Notes: generated from the sequence alone by a model not told the origin. 12,394 bases of DNA from an uncultured Clostridia bacterium (GCA_947588325.1 CANPYH010000034.1:1-12394), one strand, 5' to 3'. Positions 1 through 6,595 are shown, numbered from the stretch's first letter. A program made the numbers and translations.

Positions 1-1
1 A

Positions 2-631
2 CTCGCCGCTCTCGACGGTTTAGCCCAGCCCTCCGCCTACCACAAATACGACGCGCTCGAACACACCTTCCGCGTAGTACGCAACGCTCCGCCGCGTATA
101 CGCCTCGCCGCACTCTTCCACGACATAGGCAAGGCGGAAGCGGTTAAGCGCACGGGCAAGATGCACGGACACGAGGTAATCGGCGCGGAGATGATTCCCG
201 ACATACTCGGCGAGGACGGATTGCGATTTCCCAAGAAAGAGGCGGAAAAGGTTCGGCGCCTCGTGCGGTGGCATATGTACGACAAGGACAGGCGCACGAA
301 AAGCGGTAAAATGCTCCTCTTCGTCGCGCATAACTCCGACATAATCCACGACATAGCCGACCTTATGGCAGCCGACTCCGCGGGTAAGGGCACCGACGAC
401 GCACTGCCAAACCGCATACTCGAGTTCTACGACATGCTGGTTAAGAGCGGCGCGCCCCTCTCCCTCCGCGACCTGCGCATTAACGGCGCCGACCTGCGCG
501 AGATAGGGTATAAGGACGAGCAAATATCTGCCGAGCTGGAAGAACTATTCTCCGCTTGCGTTCTCGACCCTTCGCTTAACCGCCATAAAAAACTCATGAG
601 CCGAGCGTTAAAACGCCTCACCGAGTTGTGA
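2..631 (+). CDS. cca: CCA-adding tRNA nucleotidyltransferase, C-terminal part (5' end outside window)
   Basis: This is the C-terminal 209 codons of an enzyme that adds or repairs the 3'-terminal CCA of tRNAs in the cytoplasm. The frame is open from base 2, so the N-terminal nucleotidyltransferase head and the start codon lie upstream of the window. The visible part begins in the helical region and contains an HD-type signature, LFHDIGK, with His-Asp at 119-124, followed by a GHEVIGAEM stretch matching the HD domain of the bacterial PcnB/Cca family. Near the end, LRINGADLREIGY followed by a helical tail matches the family's C-terminal RNA-binding region. The HD motif suggests metal-dependent phosphohydrolase activity in addition to CCA synthesis (family knowledge). 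It stops at TGA 629-631. The next gene starts 128 bp downstream and no hairpin terminator is obvious between them. Poly(A) polymerase is the main alternative, since the two share this fold. Confidence 0.88.
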   Translation, partial: LAALDGLAQPSAYHKYDALEHTFRVVRNAPPRIRLAALFHDIGKAEAVKRTGKMHGHEVIGAEMIPDILGEDGLRFPKKEAEKVRRLVRWHMYDKDRRTKSGKMLLFVAHNSDIIHDIADLMAADSAGKGTDDALPNRILEFYDMLVKSGAPLSLRDLRINGADLREIGYKDEQISAELEELFSACVLDPSLNRHKKLMSRALKRLTEL

Positions 632-678
632 TTTAACCATACTCCCGTCTTATATGGCTGCATTTAACCATAATCCCG
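631..678. repeat. short direct repeat pair between cca and the VanW gene
   Basis: The 17-bp segments 631-647 and 662-678 share ATTTAACCATA-TCCCG with a single mismatch (C642 versus A673) and are offset by 31 bp, about three helical turns. They lie just after the cca stop codon and 82 bp before the VanW start. They could be a paired protein-binding site or a local duplication. No recognisable promoter can be tied to them. Confidence 0.35.
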
Positions 679-759
679 CCGTCGGGCTGTGGTTGTATCC
701 TTATAGGCGAAACCGACTACCCACGCATAAAAAGCGGGGAGAGCACCGATATTAAATAT

Positions 760-2004
760 ATGGGTGCGAAATTGACAAACTCCCTGATTGCCCTTGCAAT
801 GGCGCTGCTCGTAGCGGCGTGCTGTGCGGGCGCGGTGACGGCGACGGCGGCGCCCATACCCACGTTGACGCTGGTGTTCGGCGACAACAAATACGAATAT
901 TACGACGCACTTCCCGAAGCCCCCGATTTCACCGTAGCCGAGGACTTTCAAATGCGCAAGTTAGGCGCACCCATAAGCGAGCGCGTCAAACTCATAGACA
1001 CCCTTGTCAGCGGCGGTTCCGAAAGAAAGGACGCCGTTTTATACTGTTTTCCCATGCTCGCCCCCATAGTCAAAAAGGCGGTGAGGGAGACGGACTGCCC
1101 GCCGACGGACGCGGAAATACGGTTCTATCCCGATCGACGGCCCATGTTCGAGATTAAGCGATCCGCCCCCGGCTATGCCGTCAACGAGGAGCGGGTATAC
1201 GCGGACATATATTTTGCACTCTCGCGCGGGCTTAAGCGGGTAGCCCTTGCCGTGGACATACTCCCGCCCGAGGTTACCGCCGAGCAGCTGTCCGAGTGCA
1301 CGCACAAAGTGGCGGCATTTTCCACGTCGTACGCGAGCAGTACCCCCGAGCGCAAACACAACGTCGCCTTGGCAATGTCGCGGCTGAACGGCGCGGCGGT
1401 GCAAAAGGGGGAGACGTTTTCCTTTAACAACGCGGTTGGTAAGCGCACCGAAGCCAACGGGTTCAAGCCCGCAAAAATCATTGTGGACGGGAAGTACACC
1501 GAGGGGATAGGCGGCGGAGTGTGTCAGGCCTCAACAACGCTGTATAACGCCGTACTCCGCGCGGGGTTGGAGATAACGCAGGTAAGCCGTCACTCCCTCG
1601 TCCCGACGTATATAGAGCCGTCCTTCGACGCCATGGTCAACGGCAGTTGGAGCGACTTGCGCTTTCGTAACAACGGCGACGGACCGATATTTATCCGCAC
1701 CTGGTCGAGCGATACCGAGGTGGGAGCGGAGATATATTCCGCGCCACTGCCGTATACAATAGAATGCAGGTCGGAAACGCTGCGGGTGGGCGAAGTGCCC
1801 GCGCCCGAGGAGTTTATCGATACCGAGCGCAAATACACCGCCACTCTGCCGAGCGGGGAAAGGGTCAAGGTGTCGGGCGGCGCACCCGAACTCGAGAGCC
1901 GCGGCTATATCGTCAAGCGGTACCCCGACGGTCGGTGCGAAGAAACGCTTATCCGAACGGACGAATACGCCGAGGCGCGGGGCAGCGTGGCGATAGCGCC
2001 CTGA
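760..2004 (+). CDS. exported VanW-family cell-envelope protein
   Basis: This 414-residue protein has an N-terminal export signal: Lys4, then a hydrophobic stretch at about 9-27. Residues 18-21 read V-A-A-C, which fits a lipobox with Cys21 as the lipidated residue; cleavage after the Ala-rich segment near residue 31 is the alternative. Residues about 50-195 resemble the putative peptidoglycan-binding domain that precedes VanW in YoaR-like proteins (ending DILPPEVTAEQL). Residues about 196-330 are the VanW domain, with KGETFSFN (216-223), the hallmark GGGVCQASTTLY (251-262, Cys255), RHS (277-279) and a conserved W-S-D (297-299). The tail (331-414) resembles the G5-like end of such proteins. VanW proteins accompany some vancomycin-resistance clusters, but most are ordinary Firmicutes envelope proteins of unknown biochemistry, and nothing here suggests resistance. 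ATG 760 is the first usual start in the frame; a GGGGAG 17 bases upstream is rather far to act as its Shine-Dalgarno. It is separated by 119 bp, including a promoter, from an Lgt-like gene. Confidence 0.9.
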   Translation: MGAKLTNSLIALAMALLVAACCAGAVTATAAPIPTLTLVFGDNKYEYYDALPEAPDFTVAEDFQMRKLGAPISERVKLIDTLVSGGSERKDAVLYCFPMLAPIVKKAVRETDCPPTDAEIRFYPDRRPMFEIKRSAPGYAVNEERVYADIYFALSRGLKRVALAVDILPPEVTAEQLSECTHKVAAFSTSYASSTPERKHNVALAMSRLNGAAVQKGETFSFNNAVGKRTEANGFKPAKIIVDGKYTEGIGGGVCQASTTLYNAVLRAGLEITQVSRHSLVPTYIEPSFDAMVNGSWSDLRFRNNGDGPIFIRTWSSDTEVGAEIYSAPLPYTIECRSETLRVGEVPAPEEFIDTERKYTATLPSGERVKVSGGAPELESRGYIVKRYPDGRCEETLIRTDEYAEARGSVAIAP

Positions 2005-2064
2005 CCAAGCCGCCGCAACTCCCAAAATATGCGCCGAAAGCCGTTCGAAAACGCGCTCTATGTA

Positions 2065-2094
2065 TTGACAATTCTTATCCGAATGATTTATAAT
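2065..2094 (+). promoter_or_regulatory. sigma-A promoter of the lgt-like/pncB/divIVA-like cluster
   Basis: A perfect TTGACA (2065-2070) and a perfect TATAAT (2089-2094) are separated by 18 bp. Transcription should start near 2101, leaving a leader of only about 23 nt before the ATG at 2124. It probably drives the whole cluster to 5850, because the downstream gaps are 6, 3 and 34 bp with no terminator between genes. Confidence 0.85.
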
Positions 2095-2110
2095 ACTTGT
2101 GTATACCGAT

Positions 2111-2118
2111 AGGAGAGG
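2111..2118 (+). promoter_or_regulatory. ribosome binding site fixing the lgt-like start
   Basis: AGGAGAGG lies 5 nt before ATG 2124. It decides the start against an in-frame TTG at 2097, which has no such site and falls at or before the predicted transcription start. Confidence 0.85.
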
Positions 2119-2123
2119 TTGTA

Positions 2124-3260
2124 ATGACACAGGATGACCGCAACTTGAATACCGAGCCGACGAAAAGCGCACCCGAGGGTAGCGAGGCGGAAACCGTAAA
2201 ACCCGAGGAGGGGAAGAGCGGAAAGAAGGGCGTATGGGAGCGTTTTCTCGCACTTCCGCTCAAAGCGCGGTTCTATATAATTTTCTCCGCCGTCCTTCTC
2301 GCGATACTTGTCGCGTTTATCGTCATGCTCGTTATGACTGTCGAACACATAACAGTGCCCGATAGCGGCGTTCCGCGCCCCAATTGGTACGGTTTTCTGA
2401 TAGGCATAGCGATAGTGCTGTGCGTGGTGTGGGGTAATTACGCCTCACTCCGTCAGGGCTATTACTTCGAACTCGTCATCGACTATATAGTTTTCGCGGT
2501 GATATTCGCTTTCGCGGGCGGCATACTCTACTATGCGATATTCAATAATTGGACGTTCGGCATAGGCGTAATAGGCGGGCTTATAGGCGCGATAGTCGGC
2601 GTTCTCGTGGGAATGCTGTTCTACCGTCTCACCTCCAAGAAGAAGCCCAAGGTGTCCTTTCTGCAAATGGCGGATCTGGCGGTGGTGTTCGTGCTGCTCG
2701 GTCAGGCAATAGGCCGCGTGGGCTGCTATCTCGCCGAGCCGCAATGCTGCTACGGCATAGAGGTGCCCGTCGAGGTTTTCCCCTTCTCGTATAAGGTGGG
2801 CGGCGTTATCCACCTCGGCAACCCCTTTATCGAGTCCATATGGTGCCTTATCGGGTTCATAGCCATGTACGCGATGTATATGAGCAAGCGCAAGAGTTTT
2901 AACGGCTTCTACACCTCGCTATATTGCATATGGTACGGCACCGAGCGGCTTATTCTCGAGTTCTTCCGCGACCCCGAGCAGAAGTTACAGGCGAGCGGGA
3001 GCATGGGCAGCGGCTTCGGCATATCCCAGGTAATGAGCATACTTATGATCGCCTTCGGTGCAGTGTGGATAGCGGTGTATGTTATCCGCGCGCTTGTGCT
3101 TAAAAAGAAGATAATGATACTCGTTCCCAAGGAAATGTTGAGCGAAGATTATCTCGATTATACGCATACCATATACTACCGTCCTCACGTCGACGACGAG
3201 GGGCACCCCATAGACTACGCCGCGTCCGAAGCGGCTGCACCGACGGACGGAAAGGAATAG
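2124..3260 (+). CDS. Lgt-family (prolipoprotein diacylglyceryl transferase-like) membrane protein
   Basis: This 378-residue polytopic membrane protein belongs to the Lgt family, whose members transfer diacylglycerol from phosphatidylglycerol to the lipobox Cys of prelipoproteins. A hydrophilic, Lys/Glu-rich N-terminal extension (1-38) precedes the first helix (about 49-72). Lgt landmarks follow in order: P-N-W-Y-G (86-90), AGGILYY (131-137), IGGLIG (150-155), QAIGRVG (194-200) and WYGTERLILEFFR (270-282), where Tyr271, Arg275 and Glu279 match E. coli Tyr235, Arg239 and Glu243. A hydrophilic tail occupies about 330-378. By my alignment, three residues known to matter in E. coli Lgt differ: His103 is Ile150, Asn146 is Cys201 and Glu151 falls on Cys208, with a two-residue insertion in this loop. 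A Gly-Arg-x-Gly-Cys and Cys-Cys-Tyr-Gly pattern is, from memory, seen in a clostridial/Bacteroidetes Lgt subgroup. At 378 residues it is about 100 longer than usual. Membership of the family is secure, but canonical lipoprotein lipidation is not, so I give no gene symbol. Confidence 0.85.
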   Translation: MTQDDRNLNTEPTKSAPEGSEAETVKPEEGKSGKKGVWERFLALPLKARFYIIFSAVLLAILVAFIVMLVMTVEHITVPDSGVPRPNWYGFLIGIAIVLCVVWGNYASLRQGYYFELVIDYIVFAVIFAFAGGILYYAIFNNWTFGIGVIGGLIGAIVGVLVGMLFYRLTSKKKPKVSFLQMADLAVVFVLLGQAIGRVGCYLAEPQCCYGIEVPVEVFPFSYKVGGVIHLGNPFIESIWCLIGFIAMYAMYMSKRKSFNGFYTSLYCIWYGTERLILEFFRDPEQKLQASGSMGSGFGISQVMSILMIAFGAVWIAVYVIRALVLKKKIMILVPKEMLSEDYLDYTHTIYYRPHVDDEGHPIDYAASEAAAPTDGKE

Positions 3261-3266
3261 AGAGCC

Positions 3267-3794
3267 ATGAAACAGGAAGAATATATCGAAATCAGTCGCG
3301 GGAAGCGGCTTGCGTGCAACCTGATAGCGGCGGCGGGGATCATTATCTGCGGCGCGGTGTTGCTCGTTATCGGCCTCAGGTGGGGGGATACGGTTATAGC
3401 GTTTATAGCCCCCGTAATACTCTCTTCGCTCGGGTTGATACTTCTCATAACCTCGCTTATTCAGGGCAATACGGTGACGCTGTATCTCTCCGTCTTATTG
3501 CTCGTGTGCGCGGTAGTGTCCTTTGTCGCCAACCTCACGCAGGCGACTTACGGCATGCTCTATCCGTTATACATAGGCTCTCCCGCAATAGCCTCGGCGT
3601 TCACGATGCTTATGAGCAAGGACTATAAGTTCCACGCCAAGATTATCTTCGTGTTCGCCGTGCCCGCGATCTTCTTCGCCTTTTTCGCGACGGAGTTGTG
3701 GTCGGCGGCGGTGCTTATTCCCGCGCTGATCATGTATGCGGGCTTTATCGTGCTGTATGCGGCACTGGCGGTCAACGCGGCTTCGGAGGAATAA
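3267..3794 (+). CDS. six-helix integral membrane protein of unknown function
   Basis: I do not recognise this 175-residue protein. A short charged N-terminus (1-14) is followed by six hydrophobic stretches at about 16-37, 42-65, 70-90, 97-115, 124-142 and 146-170, and a short acidic end (SEE). There is no cytoplasmic domain, catalytic motif or Cys pattern that I can read; the one long polar loop is MSKDYKFHAK at about 116-125. It begins 6 bp after the Lgt-like stop, with purine-rich GGAAAGGA (3250-3257) as the likely ribosome binding site. It ends 3 bp before pncB, whose ribosome binding site lies inside its last codons, so it is co-transcribed and probably translationally coupled with both neighbours. 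A small accessory membrane protein for the Lgt-like enzyme or an NAD-precursor transport component are both conceivable from context, but neither is supported by the sequence. Confidence 0.85.
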   Translation: MKQEEYIEISRGKRLACNLIAAAGIIICGAVLLVIGLRWGDTVIAFIAPVILSSLGLILLITSLIQGNTVTLYLSVLLLVCAVVSFVANLTQATYGMLYPLYIGSPAIASAFTMLMSKDYKFHAKIIFVFAVPAIFFAFFATELWSAAVLIPALIMYAGFIVLYAALAVNAASEE

Positions 3795-3797
3795 GAG

Positions 3798-5234
3798 ATG
3801 AAACGCAATTTGTCTTTAATGACCGACCTTTACGAGCTTACCATGATGAACGGATATACGCAGCTCGGCGTTGCGGATAAGACGGCCGTGTTCGACGTGT
3901 TTTTCCGTCAGCAAGGGCAGATATCCTATGCGGTGGCGGCGGGGCTGGAACAGGCGATAGAGTACATACAAAACCTGCACTTTGACGAGGAGGATATCGA
4001 TTACCTCCGTAAAGAGGCGGGCTTTTGCGAGGAGTTTCTCTCGCAGCTTGCCGATTTCCGCTTTACGGGCGACATATACACCGTTCCCGAGGGCACGATA
4101 GTATTTCCCAACGAGCCGATAATGGTCATTCGCGCACCGCTCAGTCAGGCGCAAATGATCGAGCCTGCGCTGCTTAATATAATCAACCACCAGACTTTGA
4201 TAGCCACAAAGGCTTCGAAGGTGAGAAAGGCGGCGGGCAACGCGATAGTATCCGAGTTCGGGCTTCGCCGTGCGCAAGGCCCCGACGCGGGAATATACGG
4301 AGCGCGGGCGAGCGTAATAGGCGGGTGCAATTCGACGAGTAACGTTCTCGCGGGACAGCAGTTCGGCATACCTATAAAGGGGACGATGGCGCACAGCTGG
4401 ATAATGAGTTTCGATACCGAGCTGGAAGCATTCGAGAAGTTCGCCGAGATCTATCCCGATAACACTCTCCTGCTTGTGGATACATACGACACCCTCCGCA
4501 GCGGCGTACCCAACGCAATCAAGGTGTTCGATAAGCTGCGGGCGAAGGGTAAAAAGCCCGTGGGGATAAGGCTGGACAGCGGCGACCTCGCATATCTGTC
4601 CAAGCGGGCGCGTAAAATGTTAGACGCGGCGGGGTATACGGACGCGATAATATTCGCGTCATGCGACCTCGACGAGAACGTCATAGCCTCGCTTAACGCA
4701 CAGGGCGCGAAGTTGGACGCTTACGGCGTGGGCACTCGGCTTATTACCAGCGAGAATATGCCCTCGCTCGGCGGCGTATACAAGCTCGCGGAGATCATGG
4801 AGGACGGAGTAGCCGTGCCGAAGATCAAGATTTCGGACACGCAGGAGAAGATAACCAACCCCGGATTCAAGACGCTGTATAGAATATACGATGAATACGG
4901 TATGGCGTTTGCCGACTTAATCGCGCTCGAACACGAGGTTATCGATGAGACCAAGCCCATAAGGCTCACGCACCCGACCATGCGCTACAAGTCCACGACT
5001 TTGCAGAAGTACACCGTGCGCAAACTGCTCGAGCCCGTGTTTAAGGATGGCAAGCTCGTTTACAACCCGCCGACGATAGCCGAGAGCGCGAAGTATTGCG
5101 AGGATGAAAAGGCGACATTCTGGGACGAGTATATGCGTAACGACAACCCCGAGATTTATAAGGTGGATCTGTCCGACGAACTGTACGAACTCAAACAGAA
5201 GCTGATATCCCTTCATCACGCGCCAAGATCGTGA
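3798..5234 (+). CDS. pncB: nicotinate phosphoribosyltransferase
   Basis: This cytoplasmic enzyme makes nicotinate mononucleotide from nicotinate and PRPP, with ATP hydrolysis, in the Preiss-Handler NAD salvage pathway. At 478 residues it has normal length for the Gram-positive form. The N-terminus SLMTDLYELTMMNGY (6-20) is the family signature for the substrate-binding region. EFGLRRAQ (153-160), GTMAHSWIMSF (195-205, His199 the presumed phosphorylated histidine), LLVDTYDTLRSG (225-236), IRLDSGDL (257-264, PRPP side) and GVGTRL (310-315) are all intact. The start ATG 3798 is set by GGAGGA (3785-3790), which lies within the end of the preceding gene. The gene is third in the cluster driven from 2065. 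Nothing is truncated or missing. Nicotinamide phosphoribosyltransferase is a distant alternative but the motifs favour the nicotinate enzyme. Confidence 0.95.
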   Translation: MKRNLSLMTDLYELTMMNGYTQLGVADKTAVFDVFFRQQGQISYAVAAGLEQAIEYIQNLHFDEEDIDYLRKEAGFCEEFLSQLADFRFTGDIYTVPEGTIVFPNEPIMVIRAPLSQAQMIEPALLNIINHQTLIATKASKVRKAAGNAIVSEFGLRRAQGPDAGIYGARASVIGGCNSTSNVLAGQQFGIPIKGTMAHSWIMSFDTELEAFEKFAEIYPDNTLLLVDTYDTLRSGVPNAIKVFDKLRAKGKKPVGIRLDSGDLAYLSKRARKMLDAAGYTDAIIFASCDLDENVIASLNAQGAKLDAYGVGTRLITSENMPSLGGVYKLAEIMEDGVAVPKIKISDTQEKITNPGFKTLYRIYDEYGMAFADLIALEHEVIDETKPIRLTHPTMRYKSTTLQKYTVRKLLEPVFKDGKLVYNPPTIAESAKYCEDEKATFWDEYMRNDNPEIYKVDLSDELYELKQKLISLHHAPRS

Positions 5235-5268
5235 GAGGGTAAGTAAGGAGAGAGGGAAAAGGGAAGAG

Positions 5269-5850
5269 ATGAAATTCAGCAGCGTAAAAAACGGTTATTC
5301 GCCGAGCGAGGTGGAGGACTACATAAAGCGCATTCGCACCGTATACGACGAGACGCTGATAGCACAGCGCGACCGTATTTTCTTGCTGAAAGATAAGCTC
5401 GACAAGGCGGAGAGCAAACTCGCCGAGTATGAGGCGCGTAAGGAGAAGATTAGCAAGGCAATCGAGTCCGCTCTCGCCAAAGCCGACGAGATAGAGTCGC
5501 TTACCCGTAAAAAAATGGCGGATGAGCTCGCCGCTCTGCGCAAATTCCACAGGCAGTGGGTGGCGCATTACGCCGAAATACTCCGCCGCTATCCCCTCGA
5601 CGACACGCTCTCGCGCACCAACGAAGTGGATAAAGCCATGGCGCGTATCCTCGGTGAGGCTGACGCAACCCCGCCTCCGACCATGAAGTCCGACACCTTC
5701 GACCCCGTCGGAATGGTGGAAAAGCACCTCGCCGCCGAAGAAGTCAAAGACGAGAACTTCGACTACAACGCCGCCATGCATCCCGACGAGGGGTTGGGGG
5801 AGATACTCAAAGAGTTAGGGATATTGTTTAATGATAATTCGGGTAAGTAA
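5269..5850 (+). CDS. DivIVA-like coiled-coil protein
   Basis: This 193-residue protein opens with F-x-x-V-K-x-G-Y-S-P-S-E-V-E-D-Y-I (3-19), which matches the N-terminal membrane-targeting part of DivIVA/GpsB-type proteins (the usual pattern is F..x.GY...EVD.Y). A coiled coil spans about 20-105 and is rich in Lys, Glu and Ala. A Pro-rich break (132-138, ADATPPP) leads to an acidic tail ending in DEGLGEILKELGIL (173-186), a helical end that could bind partners. DivIVA proteins sit at division septa or poles on curved membrane and recruit cell-wall or chromosome-positioning factors. Here the role is inferred, since many clostridial DivIVA-like proteins are uncharacterised. It lies 34 bp after pncB with a long purine-rich ribosome binding region (AAGGAGAGAGGG, 5246-5257, and AGGGAAGAG just before the ATG). 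It is probably the last gene of the cluster; no clear terminator follows, only the repeat region. Confidence 0.78.
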   Translation: MKFSSVKNGYSPSEVEDYIKRIRTVYDETLIAQRDRIFLLKDKLDKAESKLAEYEARKEKISKAIESALAKADEIESLTRKKMADELAALRKFHRQWVAHYAEILRRYPLDDTLSRTNEVDKAMARILGEADATPPPTMKSDTFDPVGMVEKHLAAEEVKDENFDYNAAMHPDEGLGEILKELGILFNDNSGK

Positions 5851-5874
5851 TTGCTTTTCGTGTGACTAACAAAG

Positions 5875-5890
5875 ACAATCCCCTCAGTCA
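5875..5890. repeat. solo end of the MITE/REP-like element
   Basis: The 16 bp here (ACAATCCCCTCAGTCA) are identical to the left end of the element at 6201-6216, but they are followed by unrelated sequence and not by the element's first hairpin. AAAG precedes them at 5871-5874. This is either the remnant of a second copy or the outer border of a composite that ends at 6399, where AAAG also follows (6400-6403). Confidence 0.7.
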
Positions 5891-5895
5891 TAGGT

Positions 5896-6071
5896 AGGCG
5901 CGGCGCATAGCACCGCTGATACGCGCGAACCGAGAACGTTATTGTTCGGTCACTTACGCTTATTTCGTAAGCTCCCTCGCTTCTACAGGCGCGGCGCATA
6001 GCACCGCTGATACTCGCGAGCCGAGAACGTTATTGTTCGGTCACTTACCTTTTTTTGGTAAGCTCCCTCGC
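5896..6071. repeat. tandem pair of ~85-bp structured repeats
   Basis: Copy A (5896-5980) and copy B (5987-6071) are separated by a 6-bp spacer, giving a period of 91 bp, and differ at only 6 positions by my count. Each carries several inverted repeats: GCGG...CCGC near the start, GAAC...GTTC within CCGAGAACGTTATTGTTCGG, and a 6-bp hairpin near the end. The last hairpin is CTTACG/CGTAAG in copy A (5953-5958 with 5966-5971) and CTTACC/GGTAAG in copy B (6044-6049 with 6057-6062), each with a 7-nt loop. The closing G-C pair has become C-G, so pairing is kept despite the change. This suggests selection on a folded RNA or DNA form, or a repeat family in which that hairpin is maintained. No open frame here looks coding. 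Confidence 0.8.
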
Positions 6072-6200
6072 ATAACAACCTCTCTCGCACGTCTGAGCGG
6101 CACTCTCCGCCGCGCTGGAGTTGGTTCGTCGAGAAAAAGGTTTTATTTGATATAACAATATCTTTACAGGTTAATTATTACTTCGCGAGTACCCGAAAGG
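6072..6200. other. unassigned spacer between repeats
   Basis: This spacer starts GC-rich and turns AT-rich after about 6130. I see only a weak 14-nt hairpin (GATAT/ATATC, 6149-6162) and AAAG just before the next element. There is no gene, no convincing promoter and no terminator. Confidence 0.4.
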
Positions 6201-6399
6201 ACAATCCCCTCAGTCACGGCAAAGCCGTGACAGCCCCCCTGACTAAAGGCGGCCACGTTCGCGCCGACTGTTCGGGGAAAAGGTTACTAAATTTGCATCA
6301 TTACAAGGGTGTTGGCGATATGCCTACAATGCGGGTAGCCGGTGTGGCCGCCCGAAGTCGAGGGGGGCTGTCTGCCGTCAGGCAGACTGAGGGGATTGT
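6201..6399. mobile_element. MITE/REP-like non-coding element with nested hairpins
   Basis: This ~199-bp element has complementary ends. ACAATCCCCTCA (6201-6212) pairs perfectly with 6388-6399 (12 bp). Inside, AGCCCCCCT (6232-6240) pairs perfectly with 6361-6369 (9 bp), and GGCGGCCAC (6248-6256) pairs with 6343-6352 apart from an extra base. Between the outer and middle stems, each arm carries its own perfect hairpin: GTCACGGC-AAA-GCCGTGAC at 6213-6231 on the left and GTCTGCC-GTCA-GGCAGAC at 6370-6387 on the right. The two hairpins differ in sequence but occupy the same position, so structure rather than sequence is conserved. The central 86 nt (6257-6342) show no gene. From memory, repeats with CCCCTCAGTC ends and CAGCCCCCCT boxes are widespread in gut Clostridia genomes. 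The element probably moves by a transposase supplied elsewhere (inference). AAAG flanks it on the right directly and on the left one base away. Confidence 0.75.
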
Positions 6400-6446
6400 A
6401 AAGCATCATAAAAAGTTTGTAAATTAAGAGTTTACACTCCATAACC

Positions 6447-6492
6447 AAAAACTAAAAAAGATTTTTAGTTTTTAGGGGAAAGGGATTTCCCC
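6447..6492. repeat. two back-to-back perfect hairpins
   Basis: The first hairpin is AAAAACTAAAAA (6447-6458), loop AGA, TTTTTAGTTTTT (6462-6473), a perfect 12-bp stem that is almost all A-T. One base later the second is GGGGAAA (6475-6481), loop GGGA, TTTCCCC (6486-6492), a perfect 7-bp stem. The AT-only stem is unlike a normal intrinsic terminator, and the second has no T-run after it on this strand. They look like repeat-derived structure, although a terminator role for either strand is not excluded. Confidence 0.65.
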
Positions 6493-6551
6493 CGCAAACA
6501 CTTACGATAAAAAAGAAAAAAGTTTATTTCAGTTTTTTGGGAAAGGGGGAC

Positions 6552-6595
6552 GTCGGGGGGAGAACATTTTTTTCAAAAAAAGGTGCTCTCCCGAC
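6552..6595. repeat. 44-nt imperfect palindrome next to the coiled-coil gene
   Basis: The left arm 6552-6573 (starting GTCGGG and ending in seven T) pairs with 6575-6595 (starting in seven A and ending CCCGAC). There are seven A-T pairs, then a GC-rich stem with two mismatches, one G-T pair and one bulged G. The preceding GGGAAAGGGGGAC (6539-6551) has no partner on the right, so this may be a truncated copy of a longer palindrome. It ends 19 bp before the likely start of the next gene and so may lie in that gene's leader. Confidence 0.65.

Noticed and set aside
626..656. TTGTGA ... TATATG as a promoter for the VanW gene
   Set aside because: Both boxes deviate from consensus and the spacing is 19 bp; it is much weaker than the three clear promoters in the window. 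The gene may instead be read through from cca.
760..2004. VanW gene as evidence of a vancomycin-resistance cluster
   Set aside because: No vanH, vanA/B-type ligase, vanX or vanRS genes are present, and VanW proteins are common in Firmicutes without resistance.
5896..6071. Tandem repeats considered as a small CRISPR array
   Set aside because: There are only two copies, they are 85 bp long with a 6-bp spacer, and no cas genes are nearby; repeat and spacer lengths do not fit CRISPR.
6396..6425. TTGTAA ... TAAATT, a promoter-like pair straddling the right end of the repeat element
   Set aside because: Only partial matches in an AT-rich stretch where such pairs arise by chance, and three hairpins lie between it and the gene it would serve.
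6227..6427. Open frame of 66 codons (MTAPLTKGG...)
   Set aside because: It starts with GTG inside the left hairpin of the repeat element, covers almost the whole element, and has no ribosome binding site. Its peptide is simply the translated repeat.
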